Assembly (NCBI GenBank): GCA_023091665.1
Contig: JALJCQ010000026.1
Location: 1,612,001-1,676,000 of the forward strand
Source: Pythium myriotylum
Lineage: Eukaryota > Oomycota > Peronosporomycetes > Pythiales > Pythiaceae
Reading direction: 5' to 3'
Length of the DNA stretch: 64,000 bases
Part shown: one piece after another, positions 51,799 to 60,727 of the stretch
How positions within the stretch are numbered: the stretch's first letter is position 1
Layout: each line of letters begins with the position of its first letter
The notes under the pieces: model-generated
Seen by the model: the letters and a program-made list of their open reading frames with translations, nothing else
What the model was told of the DNA's origin: nothing
The model's database searches: none
Position numbers and translations under genes: made by a program

Positions 51799-52182
51799 CT
51801 ACTGACGATTCGGTTTAGAAATAAAGATCTCGTCTAGACGTACTGTCGCGAAGTCTTCGGCCTTGTTCAGGAAGTTGAAAACGGCTTCGAGCTTCTTCTC
51901 GTGGTCCTTCTGAAGTTCGTCCGTGGCGAGAGCGAGCTTGACGAACGCTTTGGTGACGCGCTTCGCCTTCTTGACGGCTTCTACTAGATCGTGCTTGCAG
52001 CGAAAGTACTCCTCAGCCGCGTTCGGATCCCCCTCAACGAGAAAGTTCTCCGTAACGTCGATGCGGCGAGGTACGCACGTCTCTAGCACCACGGGTCGCG
52101 ATGGATCACCGAGGTTGAGGGACTTGTAGTTGTTGGCACGTCTCACACGACAAGCCTTCCCTTTCGCAGATGTTCGGGTCAT
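51799..52182 (-). CDS. Extra small ORF upstream of Gag (127 aa)
   Basis: Lies between the 5' LTR and Gag on the sense strand, with 99 bp to the Gag ATG. It starts MTRTSAKGKACRVRRA. The C-terminal half is helical (LVEAVKKAKRVTKAFVKLAL, ELQKDHEKKLEAVFNF, ending DEIFISKPNRQ). The frame stays open another 73 codons upstream. No Gag, Env or protease motif. Ty3 elements usually have no gene here. It may be an accessory protein or captured host sequence. Function unknown. Confidence 0.5.
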   Translation of the reverse strand: MTRTSAKGKACRVRRANNYKSLNLGDPSRPVVLETCVPRRIDVTENFLVEGDPNAAEEYFRCKHDLVEAVKKAKRVTKAFVKLALATDELQKDHEKKLEAVFNFLNKAEDFATVRLDEIFISKPNRQ

Positions 52183-52481
52183 CCAACGAAGGTTGGTACT
52201 ACACAGAGCCGGGCGGAAACCAATACAGGTTCCACTTACGCCAACTTCTAGCTCAGGCAGACTGAGTAAGAGCACTGCTGAAACGACCGAGTCTGTCCTC
52301 AACTCAGGTGAAGAGGATTTACGGTACGCAGGAGCACTCAGACTCACGGGACAGGGACTACCACACCACTTGAACTTGGTCTTGACACTGCAGGTTCGCA
52401 CCCACAGATCCTTGAGCCAGCGAAGAACTGCGAGACTTGATCACCAGTCTTGGCAGAGGACTTGACCGACGAGCGCTACTA

Positions 52482-52969
52482 TGTCACAGAAGTGGGGTAC
52501 TGGGCTCCTGGTGACAAGTACGCGGGCTGGCTGGCTGGGTGGTTGGCTTGGTCTTGGACGAGGCTAGTTGAGGCTAGTTGAGGCTAGTTGACTTGAGAGC
52601 AAGTTGAGAAGTGAGATTGATGTTAGAGTTTGTTTTCCTATCCTCTGTGTGGGCCTCTAGGGTGCTCTGTGCCTAGATATCGTCTGTCCTAGATACCTTG
52701 CTTTCAGTATCCAAAGTTGGCTATGTCAACTAATATGTAAGCCCTCCTACAATCTCTTGAATGCAGTATCCATAGTCACTACGTCATCACCAATGTGTTG
52801 CAGCCGGGTCAGTATCACCCATTACTCTCGGGATGCTTTTACACCACCCAGTGCATAATCCTTCCAGGACTAATCGTAGTAACTTCGTTCCAGTATAATA
52901 TACTGAAACCAAATCAAGGTCGTTGCCTAACCCTTCTGACGCGAGCCATTCTTTTCTGGCTGCGTCACA
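52482..52969 (-). repeat. 5' LTR (488 bp)
   Basis: Same as 46496-46983 with three transitions. On the minus strand, the sequence just inside it begins TAGTAGCGCTCGTCGG. This lacks the usual TGG of a tRNA-CCA primer site, so the primer is not identified. Confidence 0.95.
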
Positions 52970-53054
52970 GGGGTCCAGGAGTGGGCCGCGGCCGCTTGGG
53001 GGCCCTTGATGAGGCCGTCGTACTCTGCTTGATTGTTGGTAGTCGAGGGGTCGG
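52970..53054 (-). mobile_element. RNase H retroelement fragment, 5'-truncated start
   Basis: Reads STTNNQAEYDGLIKG and then AAAHSWTP, the N-terminal RNase H block. Together with 46123-46495 (one GGGGT copy removed) the frame is continuous. It begins abruptly at the 12-bp duplication, so the insertion was 5' truncated, as is common for LINE-type elements. Confidence 0.8.
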
Positions 53055-53335
53055 GTCTCAGCTTGGTCAAAACAGGAACAAAAGGAAGCGGCTGTGTGAT
53101 CTGCGCTTTCTCATGAAAAAAATCGAGGAACGAGCCGCCCAACTTGGCAACCAAACTGACGCGATATCCTTGACAGACGCTGCTGCCATCTTCGAACAAT
53201 GCAAAGACGTGATTGCAGTACAAGACGAAACACCACACAAGCGCCGCCGCAGAAGCACACAGATCGACTGGCTTACTGTGGCAACGTTGCTCCGCAAGCA
53301 AGAGAAATCCGCGAGGTTGGCGAGAACTAGTTGAC
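53055..53335 (+). mobile_element. Crypton A, right part (C-terminal DNA-binding region)
   Basis: Reads SQLGQNRNKRKRLCDLRFLM, then KKIEERAAQLG, DAAAIFEQCKDVIAVQ and TQIDWLTVATLLRKQ. The first block matches Crypton B at 55640-55740 and the last two match 60595-60727. It resembles the GCR1_C-type DNA-binding tail of Cryptons. It is split from its N-terminus at 46122 by the insertions. The 5-bp Ty3 and 12-bp retroelement duplications give the insertion order. Confidence 0.82.
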
Positions 53336-53549
53336 ATTGCGTTACCCAAAATTGATACCACATTTAGTAGATTTCGTCGTCCAGTAGAATCCTATCCACC
53401 GTCCAGAATTTTCCGTCCACATAAGTCATTGTACCGGTAGTGGAAGCAAGGGACAATGAAGTGATGATATATGAATTCGTACTTAGAAGAAGAAAAAGGT
53501 AACCTCGCACTTTAAAGGTAATGTATTGTATCATTCCTTTGTCGCCGTA

Positions 53550-53612
53550 ACTTTCAACGTCAATTCCATTGGCTAAAACATTATTTTAGCCAATGGAATT
53601 GACGTTGAAAGT
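53550..53612. repeat. Perfect 29-bp hairpin with 5-nt loop
   Basis: Arms 53550-53578 and 53584-53612 are exact reverse complements with loop CATTA. It lies between Crypton A and Crypton B, about 210 bp before the Crypton B start. It could be a foldback mini-element, a terminator-like structure or a Crypton boundary. Confidence 0.92.
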
Positions 53613-53820
53613 TTCTCGTGGCTCAGCTTATCGTAGTTAATTGTCCAGAAAAAAGTGGACGAAAATTCCCCCAACGGCGGAATTTATTGGACCGCTGTCC
53701 AGGATTTTCTGCGCATTCTGTTTTTGGCAAGCATAGTTTAATCAAGTCAGCTGGTTGGGATTCAATTTTTCCGGCCTTTCGTTGGATCCCGTCCATGGCA
53801 ATCTTTCGACCAGAGTTGCC

Positions 53821-55749
53821 ATGCAGCAAGCAGAACTCTTAGTGTTGGAGGCAGAGGTGGCCGCAGCGCGTGCAGATCGCATCGCCCCGAAGTCGCGGAC
53901 CAGCTATCGCGGTTCAACAGTCAGATTCCTCAAGTGGCTGTTCGTGAACAAGCTCCGCTTGCTGCTCGTCGGCTTCGTTAATGAGCTCCAGTTCGATGGA
54001 AATGGCCCAACGAGTGATTCGATAAAGCAAGCGCTATCCAGAGCTCCAGCTAACCCACCAATAGACTTTGATCGGCTCACAGCACTTGATTTCTCGACGT
54101 GGGTTTTGTCGATAAAAATCATGCTTTTCCCACGTATGCAGGCCATCGCTCAGCCCTTTCGTGTCTCTATCGCGATTACAACCAATATGTGGGGCGTCCT
54201 ATGCAAGATGCGCTATCGGAGACGTTCGGTGGCCTCGAGAAGCGAATTGCACGAGCGTTGGGCGCGGGAGATGGTGACATCAAAGTCGGAATGGACCCTT
54301 TACCCTTTTCGTTGTATAGGCGGCTCGTGTCCGACATGCTGAAGGCGACAAAAAGGGACATGGTGATCGCACGAACGTTCATGATTCTGTCGAGGAACCT
54401 CATGTCACGAGCAGCCAACACGGTGTCGATTTGCTATGGCCACCTGGAGTGGGGTGAGGACGCACTGCGCGTCTTCTTTGCCCACATGAAGAACGACCAG
54501 CGTGCAGCGCGACCCCGAGGTTCGCGACACATCTACGCTAACCCGCCGCTCGCACCAGAAATTTGTCCGCTCATCGCGCTTGGTGAGTTTCCTCTCTCAT
54601 AATACGACAATATTGTACTAATTGTGCCCTCCACACAGGCATCTACTGGGCCACAATCGCAATTGCCTCAAAAGTTCCGCACCTTTTCCTTGGAAGTGAT
54701 CAGTATGACCGTATCAGGAAGATTTTCGCTCGATTTTTGCTCGTGCCAGAAATCAAAAGTGAGCTTGAGCGCCATGGAATCGACCCGTCGCATCTTGGCA
54801 CTCATTCTCTGCGCAAAGGATCATGTACTTACTGCGCGTCGGAATCTACAGCATGCCCTCCAGCGATAGCAATCCACCTGCGTGCGGGATGGTCAATGCA
54901 AGGCGTGACGAACAGGTATTTGCGTCATGACGCAGCCGGGGACATGTACGTTGGGAGGACTGTGTGCGGCTTGCCAATCGAGAGCTCAGAACTCGCAGTT
55001 CTGCCACGACGATTTCTTTCGCCAGCGACATGCGCCGACCACGCCATCGACGTAGCGTTCCCCGGTATGCCTGCGAGTGTTCACGGCGTTGCACGGTACG
55101 CTCTTGCGTCTCTGGTGTATCACCTACCGTACCTTTGGTCTCACCTGCCTGCTGCGCATCCGCGTTTTGAGAACCCGCTGATGCGGGATGCAACGGCCAT
55201 CCACGAGCTAACAAGTGCCATTGACGAGGCCGAGATCACAGGAACAGGAATTTCCCTGCACGCGATGGTGCTTTGTGAAGTCCAACAGATCAAAAAAGCA
55301 CTACAGGACCAGCGCCGAGATCAATACCGCGTGGTGGCCCGCATCCTAGAAGGAATCAAAGAGATTCTCGACGAGCGGGCGGCTGCGAGTGGAGTGCCGA
55401 CATATGAGAGCGTAGCGGAAGCGGTGATACATCAGCTGGAGGCTTCTGGTGTGGTTCGTTTTGAGGCGCAAGTCCAAGCCACAGTTACTCTCACTCCACC
55501 AGAGTCTCAAGAGCGAAGTTGTCGTGGTTTGATCCACGAATTTCGTGCTTAGACTGCCTTACCCTCCGGTCCTCCGTACCAGGCATGGATTCGATGGTGC
55601 TGTCGAGACTCTCTCAACAACACACCGCCGATTCGGTACCTCCAGCCCTCACAGCTCGGCCCGAACAAAACAAAGCGAAAGCGACTGAGTGATTTGCGGT
55701 TTTTAATGCAGAAGCTCGAAGCCCGAGGCACAGAACTCGGTTTTGAAAT
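53821..55749 (+). mobile_element. Crypton B with tyrosine recombinase (frameshifted), left part
   Basis: ATG 53821 (MQQAELLVLEAEVAAARA). A one-base shift near 54100 in a T/A-rich run separates DFSTWVLSIK from NHAFPTYAGHRSALSCLYRD. A 56-bp intron (54583-54638, GTGAGT to ACACAG) joins PLIAL to GIYWATIAIASKVPHLF. Recombinase motifs are RAANT (first catalytic Arg region), GTHSLRKGSC (HxxR box), RAGWS and NRYLRHDAAGDMYVGR (nucleophile Tyr candidates). An in-frame TAG at 55550 precedes PSGPPYQAWIRWCC, RYLQPSQLG and KRKRLSDLRFLMQKLE, a GCR1_C-like tail. The element is cut by a MULE at 55749; its end is at 60595-60727. Cryptons move as circles by tyrosine recombination and lack long repeats. Confidence 0.85.
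55741..55749 (+). repeat. 9-bp target-site duplication of the MULE, left
   Basis: TTTTGAAAT here and TTTTCAAAT at 60586-60594 (one mismatch). Removing one copy and the intervening 4836 bp restores the Crypton B frame (ELGF then IENVSVLDAASVFDQ). Nine bp is the typical MULE duplication. Confidence 0.8.
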
Positions 55750-55755
55750 GGCTGA

Positions 55756-55776
55756 GGCTACCGCCAGTATATGAGA
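55756..55776 (+). repeat. MULE terminal inverted repeat, left
   Basis: 21 bp matching the reverse complement of 60559-60579 exactly. The motif CCAGTATA recurs near it at 55797-55820 and 55960-56035. Confidence 0.88.
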
Positions 55777-56055
55777 AGGAGAAGAATCGACCTTACCGCC
55801 AGTGTATGCCAGTATATGTGCACATGCGTCACTTGATGACAGGTTTAGGGTGGGCATAGGATGGACATCGGAGGAAGAGTGCTGGTCAAGTTTTTCGAGA
55901 AAAAAAATGTCTACAAACGGGTGTGACTCCTGTGAGGGAATCGACAGGAGTCCATGTACTGGCGTATACTACTTCGGATATTGTATATACTGGAACATGT
56001 CTTGGTGGTGAGAAAACAGTATATACTGGCGTGTACTTCTAGACGATGGTAGATG

Positions 56056-57077
56056 CTACGTGTTGAGAGCGTGGGCAAGATAGCGACAGCGGAAGAACGT
56101 AGCCGCTGACTCGTCGTCATACTTGTCCCCGCATAGATCATGTAACTGTAGCTCAAGAAACATCAACGCAAATACCCCACAGTTGTAGCTCTCAAGCTGT
56201 TGGATATCTACAACGCAGAAGTGTGAGAATCGTCGAAGGACGAACTAAGCCCTCATAACGCACCTCGGAAACTTTGAATCGTCCTGATCTCAATCCTGAG
56301 CGACGGTAAGAGAGCGTCGCAGATGGACTTGACGTGCTGCTTCAGCTGGGGGACGTACTGTTGGAGGGGGTCGAACAATTTTACGACAACGTCGGGCTTT
56401 CGCATGTCGATAACTGCGCTGCACCAGTGCTTCTCCACCTCCATGTGCACCACGAACATGAAGATCTTTCCTTGAGGATCGTTGAAGACACCGGACTTAA
56501 TCATGGCGTCTTTGAGCTTGCTGTCGAACGGGAACATGGTCCAATGAGGAGACAAAAACTCGACTTGGTCCAAGTGGTGTTGTCAAATAAACCACATTAC
56601 GGCGCTCATACATGTGTCGTCGAGCTGCCGGTCACACGCGAATTGCAAGTACGCCGCATTTTTGTCGACTAAACTGAGGCTCTTCACGGCTTTCACTACC
56701 TTGTTCGGGTTGGCGTCTTCGAGGTCTATGAAGGTGTCGTCCGGAACAAAGCTCTTCAACAACGTAGGGAGATCTTGTAGCCACGAAACAGTCTCGTCTA
56801 CTTTTTCGAACAGAGGCATGAGGTTGTGCCACTGGCGCATATCCTGCAGCATATCGCGGGTATAAGTCGTCTTTCGGTACGTGAGCCGTAAGTCACGAGC
56901 CTTGGCTGGTGATCCCCGCTCTGATGTGTGTTGATTCTGGACGTGCGCACAGGCTTCGATCATCTTCGAAATCGCGGATGTTGGTAGAATCTTCGTAATC
57001 TGCCGTGAGTGGGTAGTTGCCAGCCTTGAGTTGATAACCACCTTGGGCTTTGACTTCGCTTTGGACTCATCAGACAC
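56056..57077 (-). pseudogene. Ulp1-like SUMO/deneddylase-type cysteine protease domain of the MULE
   Basis: The minus strand reads RQLDDTCMSAVMWFI, an in-frame TGA (56583-56585), then QVEFLSPHW and the catalytic His segment VEKHWCSAVIDM. The Asp segment VKLFDPLQQ follows, then a 56-bp intron (56208-56263), then QQLESYNCGVFALMFLELQL with the catalytic Cys. The frame closes at TAG 56056-56058. All three catalytic residues are present; NCG replaces the usual DCG. The frame is continuous with the SWIM/linker frame upstream, so transposase and protease were probably one polyprotein. Ulp proteases cut SUMO; in transposons their role is unknown. Confidence 0.8.
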
Positions 57078-57266
57078 GACCAGGTTGCGGAACGTCTCTG
57101 CACAAGCCGCGTAGGTTATTCCTCCGCCGTCGGCGTGTAGGATTGCCGAGACAGCCTCAAGAGTTCCTAGTGAACCTAGGCTAAAGTCCTCAACACGCTT
57201 GTCTGTCTCGCGGATCGCCTTCGACTTGGCACTTCGTTTTGCTCCCTTGTTTGTCTTTGGGCAGCC

Positions 57267-58175
57267 TCAGCGGAGCGTTGTGGCGATCACGAATGGGGGG
57301 TTAGACACGTTATCGTTGGAGTTTGGAGAATCATGGTGCACAGTAGCAGAGTCAGCCTCAGCGCTGTCATCATCGTCCGAGGATCCGTTAATCTCAACCA
57401 CGTCTTCATTCTCCCGCGGGGGTCTCTCGAAGACGTCCGCACTCAAGTAATTGATGACAGACACATCAGCAACTTGATATTCACCGACAGACGCGCCCTC
57501 ATTATCATCCTCATCGTCATTGTGTTCTTCGTTGTGGGTGCTCGCACCTGGTTCTTCACCGCCAGCATCCTTATCCCCTTGTGTGGCATCAACCCCCACC
57601 GATTCGTGTCCGACCGGAGCGAGACTCGATGCCTCACTGGCAGATACTGTCTGTTCACTGGCGGATACTGTCTGTTCACTGGCGGGTACTGGCACTGGTA
57701 TCTCCAGTTCTGGCAGCTTGCCTGTCTTGAGCAGCCGTTTTGACGCGATGATATAGTTGTAGGCTTGATCGAATTGCGGCATTCCAAAGGATGAAGCGAC
57801 GTCGGCAAATTCCAAGCACACTGTGCGAAGCCTGCGGAACTTTTCGTCCCTTGAGAGCGTCCTACTCGTGGTTGCTGCTTCGGCGCGTAAAACCGCATAT
57901 GCAGCTCGCCCTGGTGTGTCGATGAACACTTCATGCCACTCATTCAACACCTTGAGCTTTCAGCGGTCATTGATGCTCTTGAACGGAATTACTGGCACCT
58001 TGCCCAAAGCCTTACGAATGTATAGAACGTGCCGGCACGGCAGAAGCTGAGTCATCGCGAACATACACGAGCAGGTCCACGTCACACTGTTCACAAGAAA
58101 TCCCACGCGAACGTCCCCCGCCCTGGCTGAGAAAAGTTCGTACTCTTCATCGTCGCCCTCAACCTCTGCCGAGTC
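57267..58175 (-). pseudogene. MULE SWIM zinc finger and acidic linker
   Basis: The SWIM motif reads TWTCSCMFA and then LLPCRHVLYIRKAL (58020-58085). After a TGA (57960-57962) the frame continues LNEWHEVFIDTPGRAAY and FDQAYNYIIASKRLL. Three near-exact SASEQTV-type heptads (57630-57680) and a strongly acidic stretch (NDDEDDNEGAS) follow, to TGA 57267-57269. It then resumes as KTNKGAKRSAKSKAIRET into the protease. SWIM fingers are usual at the end of MULE transposases. Confidence 0.8.
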
Positions 58176-59354
58176 TCATGTATCCCTTTGTGTATGTTCA
58201 CCACGCGTACCTTCGCTGAGCTCGGCGGTGCGCTTCGCGGTTGCTGCAGCGTCGTACTCGATATGCAACAGTGGGGCGCCTCTTGCGTGAAACCTATACA
58301 CACGCTCGTCTGCCACGCGATGTTGCTCTTCGATAAGCTCGTAGGCGTAGGGAGAGACGACGTTCGCAAGCTTTTGAAATTCTGGACTCGCCCCGTGCAC
58401 TACCGTTGTCCCGACTGCTCGTAGCCTATCCCTCCATCGCTTTTCAATACCACGCTGATGTAGGAGGATAAACAGCAAAGCCTTGTCAAGCGGCATCCCT
58501 TGATGGACAGATCGCTTTAGTTTACCCCAACTCGCCTCGAGTCTACATGGCAACAATCTATTAGACGAAAACCAACTTTCCACCATAAAACCACCGTCGT
58601 ACCTGTTGTTTGTTGTATTGCCGAGGTGCGGGACGTTGTCGCGTTCGTATGCGACCCACATCGGCCGATACATGGGTGAGTCCCACATTTTTCCGAAGTA
58701 GGTCTTCCACTTTGCTTGGCGCTCGTGGTCAACAATCACGGAGTAAATGTAATCGAAACGCCTCTTGTAGATTTCTTCCGAGCGTGCGGCAACCAGTAGA
58801 TCAACAACCCGCTCGAGCTCGTTCTTCTCAAATGCAGTAAAGCCAAACTTTGCGTGGTCTCGGATCTGTGATGACAGGTACTTCTTCACATGCCACTCAC
58901 ACAGTAGAATCCGCACTCCGCGAAACTCGGACTTCAGCACTGAAATTTCCGTGAAATCCTTGTCAATGACGAAGTACTGGATGCTTGTCCAGTCGGGGTT
59001 GGCCTCTTTGAACTGTTTGAACACCAGCTGCAACGTGATTGCTCTTTCATTCTCCACGAGGGCATGCTACGGTACGTCAACGTGAGTACCGACCAGTTTG
59101 CACCAGTAAATGCGCCAGTGTACACCAGTATGCACCAGTACATGACCTCACCTGCACGCGCTGACCGTTTCCAAACCCGTCTGGTACCATGAAGCTGAGC
59201 AGCTTGAAATTTTCACGGTTCGTACCGTGCGTCGCGTCGAGCAGGACAACTTGTGGTGCGCCCTTAAAAATTGTACGCATGTGACCACTTTGAAGTACGA
59301 TAGACTCCAAGTAGCCCTTTGTTTTTTCACATCACACATCAGCATGAACAACGC
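58176..59354 (-). pseudogene. MULE transposase catalytic core
   Basis: The first exon reads VVLLDATHGTN (catalytic Asp) and VPDGFGNGQRVQ. An 85-bp phase-0 intron (59067-59151) follows, then HALVENERAITLQLVFKQF and YFVIDKDFTEISVLKSEF (second Asp). After that come RILLCEWHVKKYLS (CxxH), NTTNNRYDGGFMVESWFSSN and ASWGKLKRSVHQG. The frame stops at TGA 58176-58178, just before the SWIM part. Another TGA at 59332-59334 interrupts the N-terminal side. The domain order is that of FAR1/MuDR-type transposases. Confidence 0.85.
59067..59151 (-). other. 85-bp transposase intron 1 made of TACTGGTG repeats
   Basis: GTGAGG to CCGTAG, phase 0. Most of the intron is variants of TACTGGTGCA, the same core as the terminal repeat (CCAGTATA in reverse). 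Confidence 0.75.
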
Positions 59355-59368
59355 CTACAAAACATGCA

Positions 59369-60393
59369 TCAAGCGTCACCTACGTGCTCGGTCGTGTTGA
59401 CGCGAGAAGTACTGCCTGGCTCTGCTGCAAAGTCCGCCAAATACTTCTGAACGCGCCCTTCCTTTGTCGCAGCTGTGTAGCTCTCCCTCTCCATCTTCTC
59501 CATCAAGTTGTGAACATCCTTCATGCCAATATCCACGTCGGCATTGTCGCGGATGTAGTTCCAGATCGTGCGTCGATCATTATCATGCGCATGCATCCGG
59601 CGAACTCGATCAATTACGTCCGTTGGTATGGCATTGCGGACTTTGGGGTATCTCTTCTACATGCGAGCTGAAACTTCGTGATTGTGGACATTGTTGTGAT
59701 TAGTGATCACGACCTTGCCATTTTGAACGCACGCATTGAGCTGCATAATCATAAACGAAAGAAGTCAGGACATTCCTGATTTGTCCAGTACACACCAGTA
59801 TACCGCCAGTATAAGCCAGTCTTACATGTGCGTGACACACCCCGTGAAGCGCATCTTCTTTCGCCTCGGACGTTTGCCAGCATTTCGATTGCGCCTGGGC
59901 ATGCCGTGCGTACACGTCATTGTGCGTTGGTAATGCCCAAACCCCTCTGGCACCCAATAAGGCGACGATCGATCGAGTTTCTCATTGCGTTTGGACGCGA
60001 GCTGCGCTCCGTTCCGAACATGAAGCTACCACACGAACACAGGTTTTGGTATCCGTTGTCGACGCTCAGTTGAAATAGACGCGAGCGACCCACCTGATAA
60101 GTGTTCCTGTCGTACTGCGCGACGAAGCGAAAGAAGTCTTCCCAAGAGTCAAATGCCTGACCCACGACGGAGTCAACCTCGACCTCCTTCTCCTCGTCAC
60201 TTGACTCGTCTTGGCTAGCGTCGCCATCCTCTGTCCCCTCGTCCTCCTCTTCTTCCTCGTCATAGTCCTCCGCCTCTTCTTCTTCGTCAGAAGAAGGCAC
60301 TGTGTGCTTCCTCTTTGAGGTGCTCATCCTCTGATGCCCTACCACGCGCGCTGAAGCGCCACTGGGCCGCTTGGCGGTTGTCGTAGGAGCCAT
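59369..60393 (-). pseudogene. MULE N-terminal region (acidic and DNA-binding)
   Basis: ATG 60393 (MAPTTTAKRPSGASAR). A basic patch (STSKRKHT) is followed by a long Glu/Asp tract (SSDEEEEAEDYDEEEEEDEG), then FDSWEDFFRFVAQYDRNTYQ, typical of the FAR1-like DNA-binding start, with CSCGSFMFG. After an 85-bp intron (59741-59825) come LNACVQNGKVVITNHNNVHN and HEVSARM, a Cys/His zinc motif. A TAG at 59657-59659 follows, then KRYPKVRNAIPTDVIDRVRR and IWNYIRDNADVDIGMKDVHN. The reading between 59830 and 59960 changes frame. Confidence 0.72.
59741..59825 (-). other. 85-bp transposase intron 2 with TACTGG repeats
   Basis: GTAAGA to ATGCAG. Same length as intron 1 and also built largely of TATACTGGCGG/TATACTGGTG units. 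Confidence 0.72.
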
Positions 60394-60558
60394 ATCCAGG
60401 GCGCGCAGGTCGCGCGCTCGCGTCGCGCTGTGAAGGGTGGAGAATCCTCCCCACCAAATTCACAAAATCAAATTCGGAAAAATGTCGGAATGAATGTCAA
60501 GGGAGAAGGGTTAGGACTTCGTTCCAGAACGTGGTACATTGTGCTCGTTTTATCCCCA

Positions 60559-60579
60559 TCTCATATACTGGCGGTAGCC
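60559..60579 (-). repeat. MULE terminal inverted repeat, right
   Basis: Exact reverse complement of 55756-55776. Confidence 0.88.
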
Positions 60580-60594
60580 ACTTCGTTTTCAAAT

Positions 60595-60727
60595 CGAGAA
60601 CGTGTCGGTGCTTGACGCTGCCAGCGTTTTTGACCAAGAGCGCAATCGCAGTTGAGGAGAAAACACCAAGGAAATGACGTCGTAGGAACGCACAGCTAGA
60701 CTGGCTCACGGTCGCCAACTTACTTCG
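60595..60727 (+). mobile_element. Crypton B, right end
   Basis: Reads IENVSVLDAASVFDQE, and after a one-base shift IAVEEKTPRK-stop-RRRNAQLDWLTVANLLRK. This parallels Crypton A (DAAAIFEQCKDVIAVQDETP and TQIDWLTVATLLRK). It closes the gene split by the MULE. Confidence 0.8.

Larger units (their letters stand above)
46496..52969 (-). mobile_element. Ty3/gypsy chromovirus LTR retrotransposon (6474 bp), nearly complete
   Basis: Two 488-bp LTRs start TG and end CA, and a 5-bp target duplication GGGGT (46491-46495 and 52970-52974) flanks the element. The order on the minus strand is an extra ORF, Gag, protease, RT, RNase H, integrase and chromodomain. The coding frame has a TAG in RT and one frameshift in RNase H, so this copy cannot make a full Pol without recoding. 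The LTRs differ at three positions, all transitions, which suggests a fairly recent insertion. Confidence 0.95.
55750..60585 (-). mobile_element. MULE (Mutator-like) DNA transposon carrying a Ulp1-type protease
   Basis: A 4836-bp element inside Crypton B. Its 21-bp terminal inverted repeats, GGCTACCGCCAGTAT..., lie at 55756-55776 and 60559-60579, 6 bp inside the edges. On the minus strand it encodes an acidic N-terminus, a DNA-binding region, a MULE transposase, a SWIM zinc finger, a low-complexity linker and a C48-type protease. In-frame stops (five TGA, one TAG) show that the copy is decaying. This resembles Ulp-bearing MULEs known in plants (Kaonashi/KI-MULE type). Confidence 0.88.

Noticed and set aside
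52465..52481. tRNA primer-binding site of the Ty3 element
   Set aside because: The sequence next to the 5' LTR lacks TGG and matches no tRNA 3' end I recognise; it may use an internal tRNA or self-priming.
52795..53334. Single plus-strand frame running from the LTR into KRKRLCDLRFLM
   Set aside because: It is a chance fusion of LTR sequence with the Crypton A tail; the LTR boundary at 52969 and the 12-bp duplication at 53055 show that the parts have different origins.
59355..59379. 25-bp intron in the MULE transposase (GTGACG to TTGTAG)
   Set aside because: It would restore phase, but it is far shorter than any other intron here; a frameshift or decay is more likely.
55750..60585. Domesticated FAR1-like host gene
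   Set aside because: Target duplication, terminal repeats and multiple stops show a transposon copy, not a host gene.
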